NCBI GenBank assembly: GCA_018260285.1
Contig: JAGLBH010000067.1
Span: forward strand, 1 to 8,581
Length of the DNA: 8,581 nt
Direction of reading: 5' to 3'
Source: Arthrobacter sp.
GTDB lineage: Bacteria; Actinomycetota; Actinomycetes; Actinomycetales; Micrococcaceae
Shown here in pieces: positions 1 through 5,918 of this stretch (positions are counted from its first letter, which is position 1; each line of letters opens with the position of its first letter). The notes under the pieces were generated by a model. That model saw only the letters and a list, made by a program, of their open reading frames with translations. It ran no database searches and was not told the DNA's origin. The translations under genes and the position numbers were made by a program.

Positions 1-545
1 GCCGCAGGCGCGGAGCCGTGGACGACGGCGCCCGAGGCTGAGCGGGCGGCAGACTGGCTGCCCGTGGTGGCGAGTGCGTTCAGGTAGGCGTTGACCTGCT
101 TGCCGGTGCCGTCGATGTAGTGGTCCTTCATGCCGGTGAAGGTGATCTTCCAGACGCCGAAGGGGGCGCTGGCGCTCACGTAGGTGAGCTTGGGAAGCGC
201 AGTGGAGCCGGCGGAAGCCTTGGCCGGCGCAGTGGTCTTGGCCGGGATGGGGGCCTTGGCCGGAGTGGACGACGGCGCTCCCGGAAGCGTGAGGCTCTGG
301 CCCACCAGGATGAGGTTGGGGTTCTGGACGCTGTTGAGCTTGAGCAGCTCAGAGAGGCTCACGCCGTTGCGCGCCGCAATGCCGGAGAGAGTGTCGCCGG
401 ACTTGACCGTGTACGTGGCGGCACTGGCTGGCTGAACCATCGCAACGCTGGCGAGTGCGGCCAGGGTCGGGACGGCAACGAGTCGTGCTGCGGAGCGGGT
501 TGCGCTCGAGGCCGATCGGCTGCGAGTGGGGGTGAGGGCAGTCAT
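1..545 (-). CDS. Secreted LysM-domain cell-wall protein (C-terminus cut by window edge)
   Basis: The minus-strand frame is open from an ATG at 545-543 to the left edge, giving about 181 residues with no stop. An AAGGA ribosome-binding site (555-551) lies 5 nt upstream. Residues 1-42 look like a Sec signal peptide: an Arg/Ser/Thr-rich N-region, a hydrophobic stretch at about 22-37, and a PASA-type cleavage site near residue 42. A single LysM domain follows at about 44-87, with the typical [13 protein letters not shown] start and a [11 protein letters not shown] end. LysM domains bind the GlcNAc-containing glycan strands of peptidoglycan, so the protein should act outside the membrane at the wall. 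Residues 88-117 form an Ala/Pro/Ser/Thr/Lys linker. The visible part after that (about 118-181, containing [20 protein letters not shown]) I do not recognise. A catalytic domain or further LysM repeats could lie beyond the edge, so whether it is a hydrolase is unknown. Confidence 0.9.
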   Translation of the reverse strand, partial: MTALTPTRSRSASSATRSAARLVAVPTLAALASVAMVQPASAATYTVKSGDTLSGIAARNGVSLSELLKLNSVQNPNLILVGQSLTLPGAPSSTPAKAPIPAKTTAPAKASAGSTALPKLTYVSASAPFGVWKITFTGMKDHYIDGTGKQVNAYLNALATTGSQSAARSASGAVVHGSAPA

Positions 546-681
546 GCATATCCTTGGCTGTGAGGTTTACCGCGGCAGATTCTGAAGTCGAAGATGCCAT
601 AGTCTCTTCCGACGTTACAGGATTGAGATGATTTTGTGACCTCAGGTGAGACGCACGGCCCGGGCAATTTAGACTGGGGCA
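546..681. promoter_or_regulatory. Divergent promoter region between the LysM gene and the Rv2175c-like gene
   Basis: This 136-base spacer must hold the promoters of two divergent genes. On the plus strand, TAGACT at 670-675 fits the actinobacterial -10 pattern TANNNT and sits 6 nt before the GTG at 682. A small inverted repeat, ACCT-C-AGGT (639-647), with partly symmetric flanks overlaps where the -35 region would be and could be an operator. On the minus strand I see no convincing -35/-10 pair for the LysM gene. The spacer is too short for a large cyclic-di-AMP riboswitch of the kind found before some wall-hydrolase genes, and I see no such structure. Confidence 0.4.
670..675 (+). promoter_or_regulatory. 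Candidate -10 element for a leaderless transcript
   Basis: TAGACT matches TANNNT. With 6 nt between its end and the GTG start codon (682-684), transcription would be expected to start at or next to the G of GTG. No ribosome-binding site exists upstream: the only G-run (GGGG, 676-679) ends 2 nt from the start codon, too close to work. This layout is the usual one for leaderless genes in actinobacteria. There is no good -35 hexamer. Confidence 0.5.
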
Positions 682-1086
682 GTGACTCACACCAACGAAA
701 CCCCCCGCTCCGCTGCTCCGACATCCGAGGCAGCTCCGTCCCTTGAAGACCTCGTCCAGGACTGGATCCCGCTTCCGGACATCGCCGAATCGCTCGGCGT
801 CTCCATCACTGCTGTCCACCAGCTCGTCTCGGACGGCACCCTCCTCGCCCAGCGCATCGGCGAGGGCAAGGTGCGCAAGGTGCCCGCGGCCTTCATCCAG
901 GAGGGCAAGGTGCTGGACAGCCTCAAGGGCACGATCTCAGTGCTGCGCGATGCCGGATACAGCGACGAGGACGCTCTCCGCTGGCTCTTCACGCCGGATG
1001 AGACGCTCCCGGGAACACCGGTCGACGCGATGATCGCCGGCCGCAAGACCGAAATCCGCCGGAGGGCTCAGGCGCTCGCCTGGTAG
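682..1086 (+). CDS. Rv2175c-like winged-helix DNA-binding protein
   Basis: This 134-residue protein resembles mycobacterial Rv2175c over its whole length. Residues 1-25 are a flexible Ser/Thr/Pro-rich N-tail. Residues 26-70 form a helix-turn-helix with a wing (WIPLPDIAESLGVSITAVHQ, then a basic stretch around GEGKVRKVP). Residues 76-134 make up the characteristic helical C-terminal part ending DAMIAGRKTEIRRRAQALAW. In M. tuberculosis, Rv2175c binds DNA and is a substrate of the Ser/Thr kinase PknL, phosphorylated in its N-terminal tail. The Thr residues in the tail here (2, 4, 7, 14) are possible equivalents, which is inference. Its gene targets are not known to me. It lies next to idsA, as in mycobacteria, but the two genes converge here. 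The GTG start is chosen because it is preceded by a TANNNT -10 at leaderless spacing. No kinase gene is visible; one could lie beyond the left edge. Confidence 0.9.
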   Translation: MTHTNETPRSAAPTSEAAPSLEDLVQDWIPLPDIAESLGVSITAVHQLVSDGTLLAQRIGEGKVRKVPAAFIQEGKVLDSLKGTISVLRDAGYSDEDALRWLFTPDETLPGTPVDAMIAGRKTEIRRRAQALAW

Positions 1087-1094
1087 AAGACCGG

Positions 1095-1112
1095 TCCTGC
1101 CTGGGCGCAGGA
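1095..1112. terminator. Small hairpin between convergent genes, possible terminator
   Basis: A perfect 6-bp stem, TCCTGC (1095-1100) with GCAGGA (1107-1112), encloses a 6-nt loop. It lies in the 54-base gap between the stop codons of two convergent genes, where a bidirectional terminator is expected. There is no T-run on either side, so intrinsic termination would be weak and the call is tentative. Confidence 0.35.
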
Positions 1113-1140
1113 GCTGCCCCCTTTCCGCCGGCCGGGCGTC

Positions 1141-2256
1141 TCAGTGAGATCGCGCGACGGCGGAGAGCGTCATGCCCTTGAGGTGAGCCAGGGCCCCCTT
1201 CTGGTCCTGGCTCGCATCAGAGGGAAGCTCGATCTGCTCCAAGCGCTCGGCCCCGAGGGCCGCGAGGGAGTCGGCCAGTGCGAGCGCCTGATCGCGAGCG
1301 CCTGTGCTCACGAGCACCTCGCGAGCCCGGTCAATGTCCTCCTGGTCGGCTGCGCCCGCACCGAGGATGCGCGTGAGAAGCGACTGCTCCTCAGCGCTGG
1401 CCCGCTCCATGGCGGAGGCGATGAGATACGTGCGCTTCCCCTCGAGCAGGTCGTCCCCGGCGGGCTTTCCCGTGACAGCGGGGTCTCCGAACACGCCCAG
1501 GTCGTCGTCGACCAGCTGGAACGCCTCGCCGATCGGCAGTGCGACGTCGGCGAAGACCCGCTCCTCCTCGGGACTGGCGCCGGCGAGGAGCGCCCCCAGC
1601 GCGGTGGGGTGCTCGAAGGTGTACTTGGCGCTCTTGTAGCGCAGCACGGTCATGGACCGAGCGGCCGCTGCGGAGGGCTGAACCGTGGGCGCTGCGACCT
1701 CTTCGACGATATCGAGGTACTGCCCCGCCATGACCTCCCATTTCATGCGGTCGAAGCGGCGGCGGAGAGGGGACCCTGCCGGGGCTGAGATCCTGGCGAA
1801 CGCCTCGTCCGCCATGGCCAGGGCCAGGTCGCCGGTGAGCACGGCGGCAGAGGTGCCGAAGTGCTCGGGGTCCAGCTCCCAGCCCGAGCGGCGGTGGAGC
1901 GTCTCGAAGGCCCTGTGGACGCTGGGTTGCCCGCGCCGGGTGTCTGACCGGTCCAGGATGTCGTCATGGATGAGGGCGGCTGTCTGGAAGAGCTCGAGGG
2001 TGGCCCCGAGCTCGAGGATGCGGTGGTCATCGGCGTCGCCCCCGCAGGCTGCAAAGGAGTCGAAGGCGAGAAGCGCCCGGACCCGCTTGCCCCCGGACGC
2101 AAGAGAGGCGATGAAGCCGATCATGTCCGCTGCCTGGGGAGAGATCTCGCCCGCCTCACTCTGACGAGCCGTGAAGAGGCTCTCGAGGTGGCGCTCCAGC
2201 CGCTCGCGGAAGCGCGTCGCGTTAGAGTGTCCAACCTGGGCTGCAGAATCAGTCAT
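1141..2256 (-). CDS. idsA: Trans-polyprenyl diphosphate synthase (IdsA type)
   Basis: This 371-residue protein is a class I trans-isoprenyl diphosphate synthase, which condenses isopentenyl diphosphate with an allylic diphosphate through Mg2+-bound aspartates. The substrate-binding GGKRVR is at 55-60. The first aspartate-rich motif is DDILD at 98-102, followed by DTRRG. The second is FQLVDDDLGVFGD at 246-258, then GKPAGDDLLEGKRT. The second motif has Gly instead of Asp at its last position, a form I know from actinobacterial homologues. The residues 4 and 5 places before the first motif are both Ala, so no aromatic side chain there blocks elongation, but product length cannot be read from sequence. 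Likely uses are menaquinone side chains, carotenoids or other polyprenyl carriers. The ATG start has AAGGA 5 nt upstream. It is divergent from dinB and convergent with the Rv2175c-like gene, as a single-gene unit. Confidence 0.93.
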   Translation of the reverse strand: MTDSAAQVGHSNATRFRERLERHLESLFTARQSEAGEISPQAADMIGFIASLASGGKRVRALLAFDSFAACGGDADDHRILELGATLELFQTAALIHDDILDRSDTRRGQPSVHRAFETLHRRSGWELDPEHFGTSAAVLTGDLALAMADEAFARISAPAGSPLRRRFDRMKWEVMAGQYLDIVEEVAAPTVQPSAAAARSMTVLRYKSAKYTFEHPTALGALLAGASPEEERVFADVALPIGEAFQLVDDDLGVFGDPAVTGKPAGDDLLEGKRTYLIASAMERASAEEQSLLTRILGAGAADQEDIDRAREVLVSTGARDQALALADSLAALGAERLEQIELPSDASQDQKGALAHLKGMTLSAVARSH

Positions 2257-2331
2257 GAGAGTCCTTGGAGAGAAGAGCGGGGCTGTTCACAACTCTAAGC
2301 GAGAGACACCACGAGAAGGGAGGGCACGCCC
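2257..2331. promoter_or_regulatory. Divergent idsA/dinB promoter region
   Basis: The 75-base spacer serves both genes. On the minus strand, TAGAGT (2297-2292) fits TANNNT and is a possible -10 for idsA, with no clear -35. The dinB side shows no convincing -10. The spacer contains no GAAC-N4-GTTC type LexA box, so there is no visible sign that dinB is under SOS control. Confidence 0.3.
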
Positions 2332-3585
2332 GTGAGGCCAGAGCAGCCGGGGACCCGGGGCAGCGCGCCCCAGGCCAGCATCCTGCATGTGGACATGGAC
2401 GCCTTCTTCCTCTCGGTCGAGCTCCTTGAGCGGCCCGAGCTGCGAGGCACGTCCTGCCTCGTGGCCTTCGACTCAGGGCGCTCAGTGGTCCTCTCCGCCT
2501 CCTACGAGGCGCGGGCCCGGGGGATCAGCTCGGCGATGCCACTGAGCCGGGCTCGTGCCATCGATCCAGGGGTCATCGTCATCGAGCCCCGGCACGACCT
2601 CTACCGCCAGTACTCTCAGCGAGTCATGGAGATCTTCGGCTCCTTCACGCCCCTCGTGGAGCCTCTCTCCGTGGATGAGGCGTTTCTCGACGTCGGAGGG
2701 GCCGCCAAGATCTTCGGGACCCCGCTGCAGATCGCCCGGCTCATTCGAGGCCGCATCACGAGCGAGCTCGGTCTGACCGCCAGCGTCGGGGTGGCGAGCA
2801 GCAAATTCGTCGCCAAAGTGGCCTCCACCCAGTCCAAGCCGGACGGGCTCTTCTTCGTCCCGCCGGAGCGAACCGAGGAGTTCCTGAGGCCGCTTCCCGC
2901 ACACGCCCTCTGGGGAGTGGGCGGAAAATCCAGGGAGACCCTGGAGAGAGCAGGCCTCAGACACATCGCCGACGTGGCGGATGCAGACCCCCGTCTGCTC
3001 AAACGGCTTCTCGGCGAACACGGCCCCCGGCTGCAGCTGCTGGCACGAGGGATCGACCCCCGGCCTGTCACTCCAGAGCGCGAGGAGAAGTCTCTCAGCG
3101 CGGACCGCACCTTCGCCGAGGACCTCTCCAGTCTGGAGGAGGCGCGGACCGCTCTCTTGGACATCGCCCACCGCCTCGGGGCCCGTCTCAGGAGCCAGGG
3201 CGTGAGCGGTCGAGGGATCAGCGTGAAAATTCGATGGTCTGACTTCACCCAGCTTCAGCGCTCGCGGATGCTGGAGCATCCCTCGGACGCGGGGAAAGTC
3301 ATCTTCGATGCCGCTCTGCGGCTGGCGGCCCCGGTCATCGAGGAGATGCTCCCGGCCCAGCGGGGAATTCGTCTCCTCTCGATCCGGGTTGACCATTTGG
3401 CTCCGACGGGGCACGGGCAGCAGTTCGACATGCTCCAGCACGAGGAGCATCTTCGGGATGCGGAAGGGGCCATGGATGCTGTGCGGGCGAAATTCGGATC
3501 CCAGGCCATCACTGTGGCCGGAATTCTGGACAGCGGTCAGGCCGCGGCTCGGAGCCTCCCCGAGGACGGGGATTTTTCAGCCTGA
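2332..3585 (+). CDS. dinB: DNA polymerase IV (Y-family translesion polymerase)
   Basis: This 417-residue Y-family polymerase copies past damaged template bases with low fidelity. The palm carries the metal-binding residues D21 and D23 (HVDMDAFF) and D115-E116 (SVDEAFLDV). F26 is in the place of the steric-gate residue that excludes ribonucleotides. SYEARARGI (57-65) contributes to nucleotide binding. SVGVASSKFVAKVAS (151-165) follows, then the thumb helix-hairpin-helix around GVGGKSRETLERAGL, and the little-finger domain from about 250 to 357. QFDML (364-368) occupies the place of the beta-clamp-binding motif, in a degenerate form, followed by a MDAVRAKFG segment that actinobacterial DinB proteins often carry. 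The start is the GTG at 2332, with AAGGGAGGG (2316-2324) 7 nt upstream. All catalytic residues are present, so it should be active. It is probably co-transcribed with the DUF3040 gene 61 bases downstream. Confidence 0.97.
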   Translation: MRPEQPGTRGSAPQASILHVDMDAFFLSVELLERPELRGTSCLVAFDSGRSVVLSASYEARARGISSAMPLSRARAIDPGVIVIEPRHDLYRQYSQRVMEIFGSFTPLVEPLSVDEAFLDVGGAAKIFGTPLQIARLIRGRITSELGLTASVGVASSKFVAKVASTQSKPDGLFFVPPERTEEFLRPLPAHALWGVGGKSRETLERAGLRHIADVADADPRLLKRLLGEHGPRLQLLARGIDPRPVTPEREEKSLSADRTFAEDLSSLEEARTALLDIAHRLGARLRSQGVSGRGISVKIRWSDFTQLQRSRMLEHPSDAGKVIFDAALRLAAPVIEEMLPAQRGIRLLSIRVDHLAPTGHGQQFDMLQHEEHLRDAEGAMDAVRAKFGSQAITVAGILDSGQAAARSLPEDGDFSA

Positions 3586-3590
3586 GGGTC

Positions 3591-3596
3591 TACGCT
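3591..3596 (+). promoter_or_regulatory. Candidate -10 element before the DUF3040 gene
   Basis: TACGCT fits TANNNT and lies 50 nt before the ATG at 3647, just after the dinB stop codon. There is no good -35 hexamer at the usual spacing. It may give the DUF3040 gene its own transcript in addition to read-through from dinB. Confidence 0.3.
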
Positions 3597-3646
3597 GAGA
3601 CAGCGAATGTGATGCATTCCTGAAGACTGTGATGTGAGGATCGAAG

Positions 3647-4099
3647 ATGGCGCTGTCAGAGCGTGAACAGAAAATTCTTGAGGAGCTTGAGAATCAGCTC
3701 CGTGCTGAGGAGCCGCGGCTGGCTGGCGCCTTCGCCCAGCAGCAGGGCTCTCGCCCGGTCACGCCCCGCGAATGGGGAGTGATGGCCGCCGGCGTCCTTC
3801 TCGGAGCGTGCGCGCTGGCCGCAGGGGTCTTTTTCAAGAGCATCCTGCTGGGGGTCCTGGGTTTCCTGCTCGTGGCCGCTGGCCTGTATGTGGTGCTGGG
3901 GCGCAGCGAGCGCGACCGGGCCCGTCTTCGTCGCGGGCAGGCGCTGCCGGCCGCCTCGGGCAGGGGAGCCTCGCGCAACGACGCAGGATCTGGAGCACTT
4001 CCCTGGGGAGCCGGGGGCAGGTCTGCTGCTCCGGACCGAGCACGACGACAGTCCGGGTTCATGAAGCGTCTCGAGGACCGATGGGACGAGCGACACTGA
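3647..4099 (+). CDS. DUF3040 small membrane protein
   Basis: This 150-residue protein matches the actinobacterial DUF3040 family, which is commonly found just upstream of mraZ. It begins with the family signature LSEREQKILEELE and a short amphipathic N-terminal helix (3-31). Two membrane helices follow, at about 43-63 and 65-85, separated by a short turn around residue 64 (Lys). The basic, Arg/Ala/Gly-rich tail (87-150) should face the cytoplasm by the positive-inside rule, and it ends in the conserved-looking GFMKRLEDRWDERH. No enzymatic motif is visible and the function of the family is unknown to me. Its position next to the dcw cluster suggests, but does not show, a link to the envelope or division. 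The ATG has GAGGA (3636-3640) 6 nt upstream. The gene ends 10 bases before a strong terminator, which separates it from mraZ. Confidence 0.9.
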   Translation: MALSEREQKILEELENQLRAEEPRLAGAFAQQQGSRPVTPREWGVMAAGVLLGACALAAGVFFKSILLGVLGFLLVAAGLYVVLGRSERDRARLRRGQALPAASGRGASRNDAGSGALPWGAGGRSAAPDRARRQSGFMKRLEDRWDERH

Positions 4100-4109
4100 T
4101 TGGCCGAGA

Positions 4110-4151
4110 AGAGCGCCCGCAGGCAGATATGCCAGCGGGCGCTCTTTTTTT
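4110..4151 (+). terminator. Strong Rho-independent terminator after the DUF3040 gene
   Basis: An 11-bp perfect stem pairs AGAGCGCCCGC (4110-4120) with GCGGGCGCTCT (4135-4145). After one A-A mismatch it continues in an inner 4-bp stem, GGCA (4122-4125) with TGCC (4130-4133), closed by a GATA loop. A run of seven T follows at 4145-4151. This ends the dinB-DUF3040 unit, so mraZ needs its own promoter. Confidence 0.95.
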
Positions 4152-4220
4152 GTAGCGCAGACGACCCAGCGTCACCACCCACTCAACACAATCGATAAAA
4201 AAACCCGAGAAAACCCACAA

Positions 4221-4260
4221 GGGGAGGAGAGTGGAGTAAAGTGGAGGGCGTAGGAGGCAG
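4221..4260 (+). promoter_or_regulatory. MraZ-binding repeat array (operator of the dcw cluster)
   Basis: Four tandem 10-base units each carry a GGAG core in the same place: GGGAG (4222-4226), TGGAG (4232-4236), TGGAG (4242-4246) and AGGAG (4252-4256). The two central units share GTGGAG exactly. MraZ proteins of other bacteria bind short direct TGG-type repeats spaced by one helical turn (10 bp) upstream of mraZ, and this array has that geometry and place. TAAAGT (4237-4242), which spans two units, fits a TANNNT -10. Bound MraZ would then cover the promoter and repress it. The -10 assignment is less certain than the repeats. An A-tract-rich segment (about 4191-4215) lies just upstream. Confidence 0.8.
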
Positions 4261-4282
4261 TTGGCTGTCAGGCCATCACACC

Positions 4283-4288
4283 GGGAGG
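4283..4288 (+). promoter_or_regulatory. Ribosome-binding site that fixes the mraZ start
   Basis: GGGAGG lies 8 nt before the ATG at 4297. The frame is also open from a TTG at 4261 and a GTG at 4291, but the MraZ family begins MFLGTH, which matches the ATG at 4297. Confidence 0.8.
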
Positions 4289-4296
4289 CGGTGGAT

Positions 4297-4728
4297 ATGT
4301 TCCTCGGAACGCATACACCGCGGCTCGATGAGAAGGGTCGCCTCATTCTTCCTGCGAAGTTTCGCGATGAACTCTCTCAAGGCCTGGTGCTGACAAGGGG
4401 GCAGGAGCGCTGCCTGTACGTGTTCTCGGCGGAGGAGTTCGCCCGGGTCCACGACCAGATGCGCCAGGCTCCTCTCTCCAGCAGGCAGGCGCGGGATTAC
4501 ATCCGAGTCTTTCTGTCTGGCGCCTCGGATGAGGTTCCGGACAAGCAGGGGCGCATTACAGTTCCGGCCAATCTTCGCGCGTATGCGGGGCTTGATCGGG
4601 ATGTCGTGGTCATCGGAGCGGGAACCCGCGCTGAGATCTGGTCGGCTTCTGCGTGGGAGGAATACCTGGCTGCTCAGGAGACCGCCTTCTCCGAAACGGA
4701 TGAGGACATCATGCCTGGCCTCTTCTGA
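4297..4728 (+). CDS. mraZ: MraZ, transcriptional regulator of the division and cell-wall cluster
   Basis: This 143-residue protein has the usual MraZ length and two SpoVT/AbrB-type halves. Each half carries the conserved DxxGR signature: D11-EKGR15 followed by [11 protein letters not shown], and D82-KQGR86 followed by ITVPANLR. MraZ forms ring-shaped oligomers that bind tandem short repeats upstream of their own gene and usually repress the dcw cluster. It is nucleoid-associated in the cytoplasm. The start is set at the ATG because the N-terminus [15 protein letters not shown] is canonical; a TTG start 36 bases upstream would add 12 residues not found in the family. It is the first gene of the cluster, probably autoregulated through the repeats at 4221-4260. 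A 127-base spacer with RNA structure separates it from rsmH. The acidic C-terminus ([12 protein letters not shown]) looks normal. Confidence 0.97.
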   Translation: MFLGTHTPRLDEKGRLILPAKFRDELSQGLVLTRGQERCLYVFSAEEFARVHDQMRQAPLSSRQARDYIRVFLSGASDEVPDKQGRITVPANLRAYAGLDRDVVVIGAGTRAEIWSASAWEEYLAAQETAFSETDEDIMPGLF

Positions 4729-4855
4729 TGGCTGGCTGTGACCTCCTGCCGAGACGAACCTGGCTTGCTTCCCCGAAGCCAGGCGCGCCGCGACGGGGGA
4801 TCAGAGCACACCATCCCTGCATCATCCCAGATCTACACCCGTGAAGGAGGCGAGA
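4729..4855 (+). promoter_or_regulatory. Structured leader between mraZ and rsmH, candidate mraW-type RNA element
   Basis: The spacer holds a perfect 8-bp hairpin, CCTGGCTT (4759-4766) with AAGCCAGG (4776-4783), with a 9-nt C-rich loop GCTTCCCCG. There is no T-run, so a simple terminator is unlikely. Loop bases TCCCC (4770-4774) can pair with GGGGA (4796-4800), which would form a pseudoknot. CCTCCT (4742-4747) is exactly complementary to the rsmH ribosome-binding core AGGAGG (4845-4850). From memory, a conserved mraW RNA motif has been described directly upstream of mraW (rsmH) in mycobacteria and related actinobacteria; position and context agree, but I cannot verify the consensus here. A regulatory role in rsmH expression is inference. 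Confidence 0.55.
4844..4850 (+). promoter_or_regulatory. Ribosome-binding site that fixes the rsmH start
   Basis: AAGGAGG lies 5 nt before the ATG at 4856. The frame is also open from a GTG at 4841, but that codon overlaps the region just before this site and would waste it, so 4856 is chosen. Confidence 0.85.
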
Positions 4856-5848
4856 ATGGCAGCCGGCAACCCCGTGAAACCCACCCATGAGCGCCATGTC
4901 CCCGTGCTCCTCGAGCGCTGCATCTCCCTCATGGAACCGGGCATTCTCGCCGCACGAGCAGCAGGCCGCACGCCTGTGGCCGTTGACTCGACCCTCGGGA
5001 TGGGCGGTCACTCAGAGGCCCTCCTCACGCGTTTCGAGGATCTTCACCTGATCGGCATCGACCGCGACACCCAGGCGCTGGACCTGGCAGGGGAGCGTCT
5101 CTCTCGCTTCTCCAGCCGAACAGACCTTGTCCACGCCGTCTATGACGAGATCGAGGAGGTCCTCGAAGACCTCGGCGTGGAGTCGGCTGACGCGGTGCTC
5201 ATGGACCTGGGCGTCTCGTCCCTTCAGCTCGATGAGGGAGAGCGCGGGTTCGCCTACTCCTTCGACGCGCCTCTGGACATGCGGATGAACGGTGAAGACC
5301 CGCTCACGGCAGAGACCGTGGTCAACACCTATTCCTCCGATGACCTGGTGCGCATCATCCGCCAGTACGGTGAGGAGAAATTCGCGCTCCGCATTGTCAG
5401 GGCGATCGTGGCCCGGCGCGAGTCCCAGCCCTTCACTCGCACGGGGGACCTCGTCGATGTGATCCGGCAGGCGGTTCCGGCCGCTGCGGGAAAGACCGGA
5501 GGGCATCCCGCGAAGAGAACATTCCAGGCGCTGCGGATCGAGGTCAACCAGGAGCTCTCCGTCCTGGAGCGGGCGATTCCCGCCACTCTCGACTCCATTT
5601 CGCTCGGCGGTCGTCTCGTGGTCATGAGCTACCACTCTCTCGAAGACTCCATTGTCAAGCGTCAGATCGTCTCCCGGTCCGTGTCGACGGCGCCGAAAGG
5701 CCTTCCCGTGGAGCTGGACGAGCACAAGCCCGAATTCAAGCGCCTGACTCGGGGAACTGAACAGCCCACTGAGCAGGAAGTCTCTGAAAATTCACGGGCT
5801 GCGTCGGCACGTCTTCGCGCCGCTGAGCGCATTCGGCTGAGACGCTAG
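4856..5848 (+). CDS. rsmH: RsmH, 16S rRNA (cytosine-1402 N4) methyltransferase
   Basis: This protein (330 residues from the chosen ATG; also called MraW) uses S-adenosylmethionine to methylate N4 of C1402 in the ribosomal decoding centre. The conserved blocks appear in order: HVPVLLERC at 14-22, the SAM-binding loop [14 protein letters not shown] at 44-57, IGIDRD at 66-71, [18 protein letters not shown] at 115-132, the signature FDAPLDMRM at 136-144, the helical insert [14 protein letters not shown] at 171-184, [15 protein letters not shown] at 220-234 and [12 protein letters not shown] at 258-269. All expected motifs are intact and the length is normal. The basic Arg-rich C-terminus ([13 protein letters not shown]) is typical. 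It is the second gene of the cluster, 127 bases after mraZ and 70 bases before the ftsL-like gene, with no terminator seen in the latter gap. Confidence 0.97.
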   Translation: MAAGNPVKPTHERHVPVLLERCISLMEPGILAARAAGRTPVAVDSTLGMGGHSEALLTRFEDLHLIGIDRDTQALDLAGERLSRFSSRTDLVHAVYDEIEEVLEDLGVESADAVLMDLGVSSLQLDEGERGFAYSFDAPLDMRMNGEDPLTAETVVNTYSSDDLVRIIRQYGEEKFALRIVRAIVARRESQPFTRTGDLVDVIRQAVPAAAGKTGGHPAKRTFQALRIEVNQELSVLERAIPATLDSISLGGRLVVMSYHSLEDSIVKRQIVSRSVSTAPKGLPVELDEHKPEFKRLTRGTEQPTEQEVSENSRAASARLRAAERIRLRR

Positions 5849-5918
5849 AACCGGACAGAAGTTTCACCGGCCATGTCCCTTTTCACCCGCTCGCCAATGA
5901 GTTGAGAAAGTCCCATTC

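Noticed and set aside
120..563. Plus-strand open frame of 147 codons at the left end
   Set aside because: The minus-strand frame here encodes a clear signal peptide and LysM domain; the plus-strand product is Gly/Arg/Ala-rich with no motif.
2257..2331. LexA (SOS) box upstream of dinB
   Set aside because: A GTTC is present, but no GAAC half-site lies at the required spacing.
2482..3450. Long open frame (322 codons) on the minus strand opposite dinB
   Set aside because: It lies wholly antisense to a gene with all Y-family motifs. The translation has no recognisable domain, and long antisense frames are common opposite GC-rich genes.
3575..3600. Weak hairpin (TCAGC/GCTGA) over the dinB stop codon as a terminator
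   Set aside because: The stem is only 5-7 bp with a wobble pair and a 12-nt loop, and the T-run is on the wrong side for a plus-strand terminator.
4261..4296. TTG start for mraZ, 12 codons upstream
   Set aside because: AGGAGG lies only 3 nt before the TTG, and the added residues are outside the conserved family N-terminus. The ATG at 4297 has a well-spaced GGGAGG.
5873..5905. Ten-codon open frame just before the ftsL-like gene
   Set aside because: No ribosome-binding site precedes its ATG, and such short frames are expected by chance.
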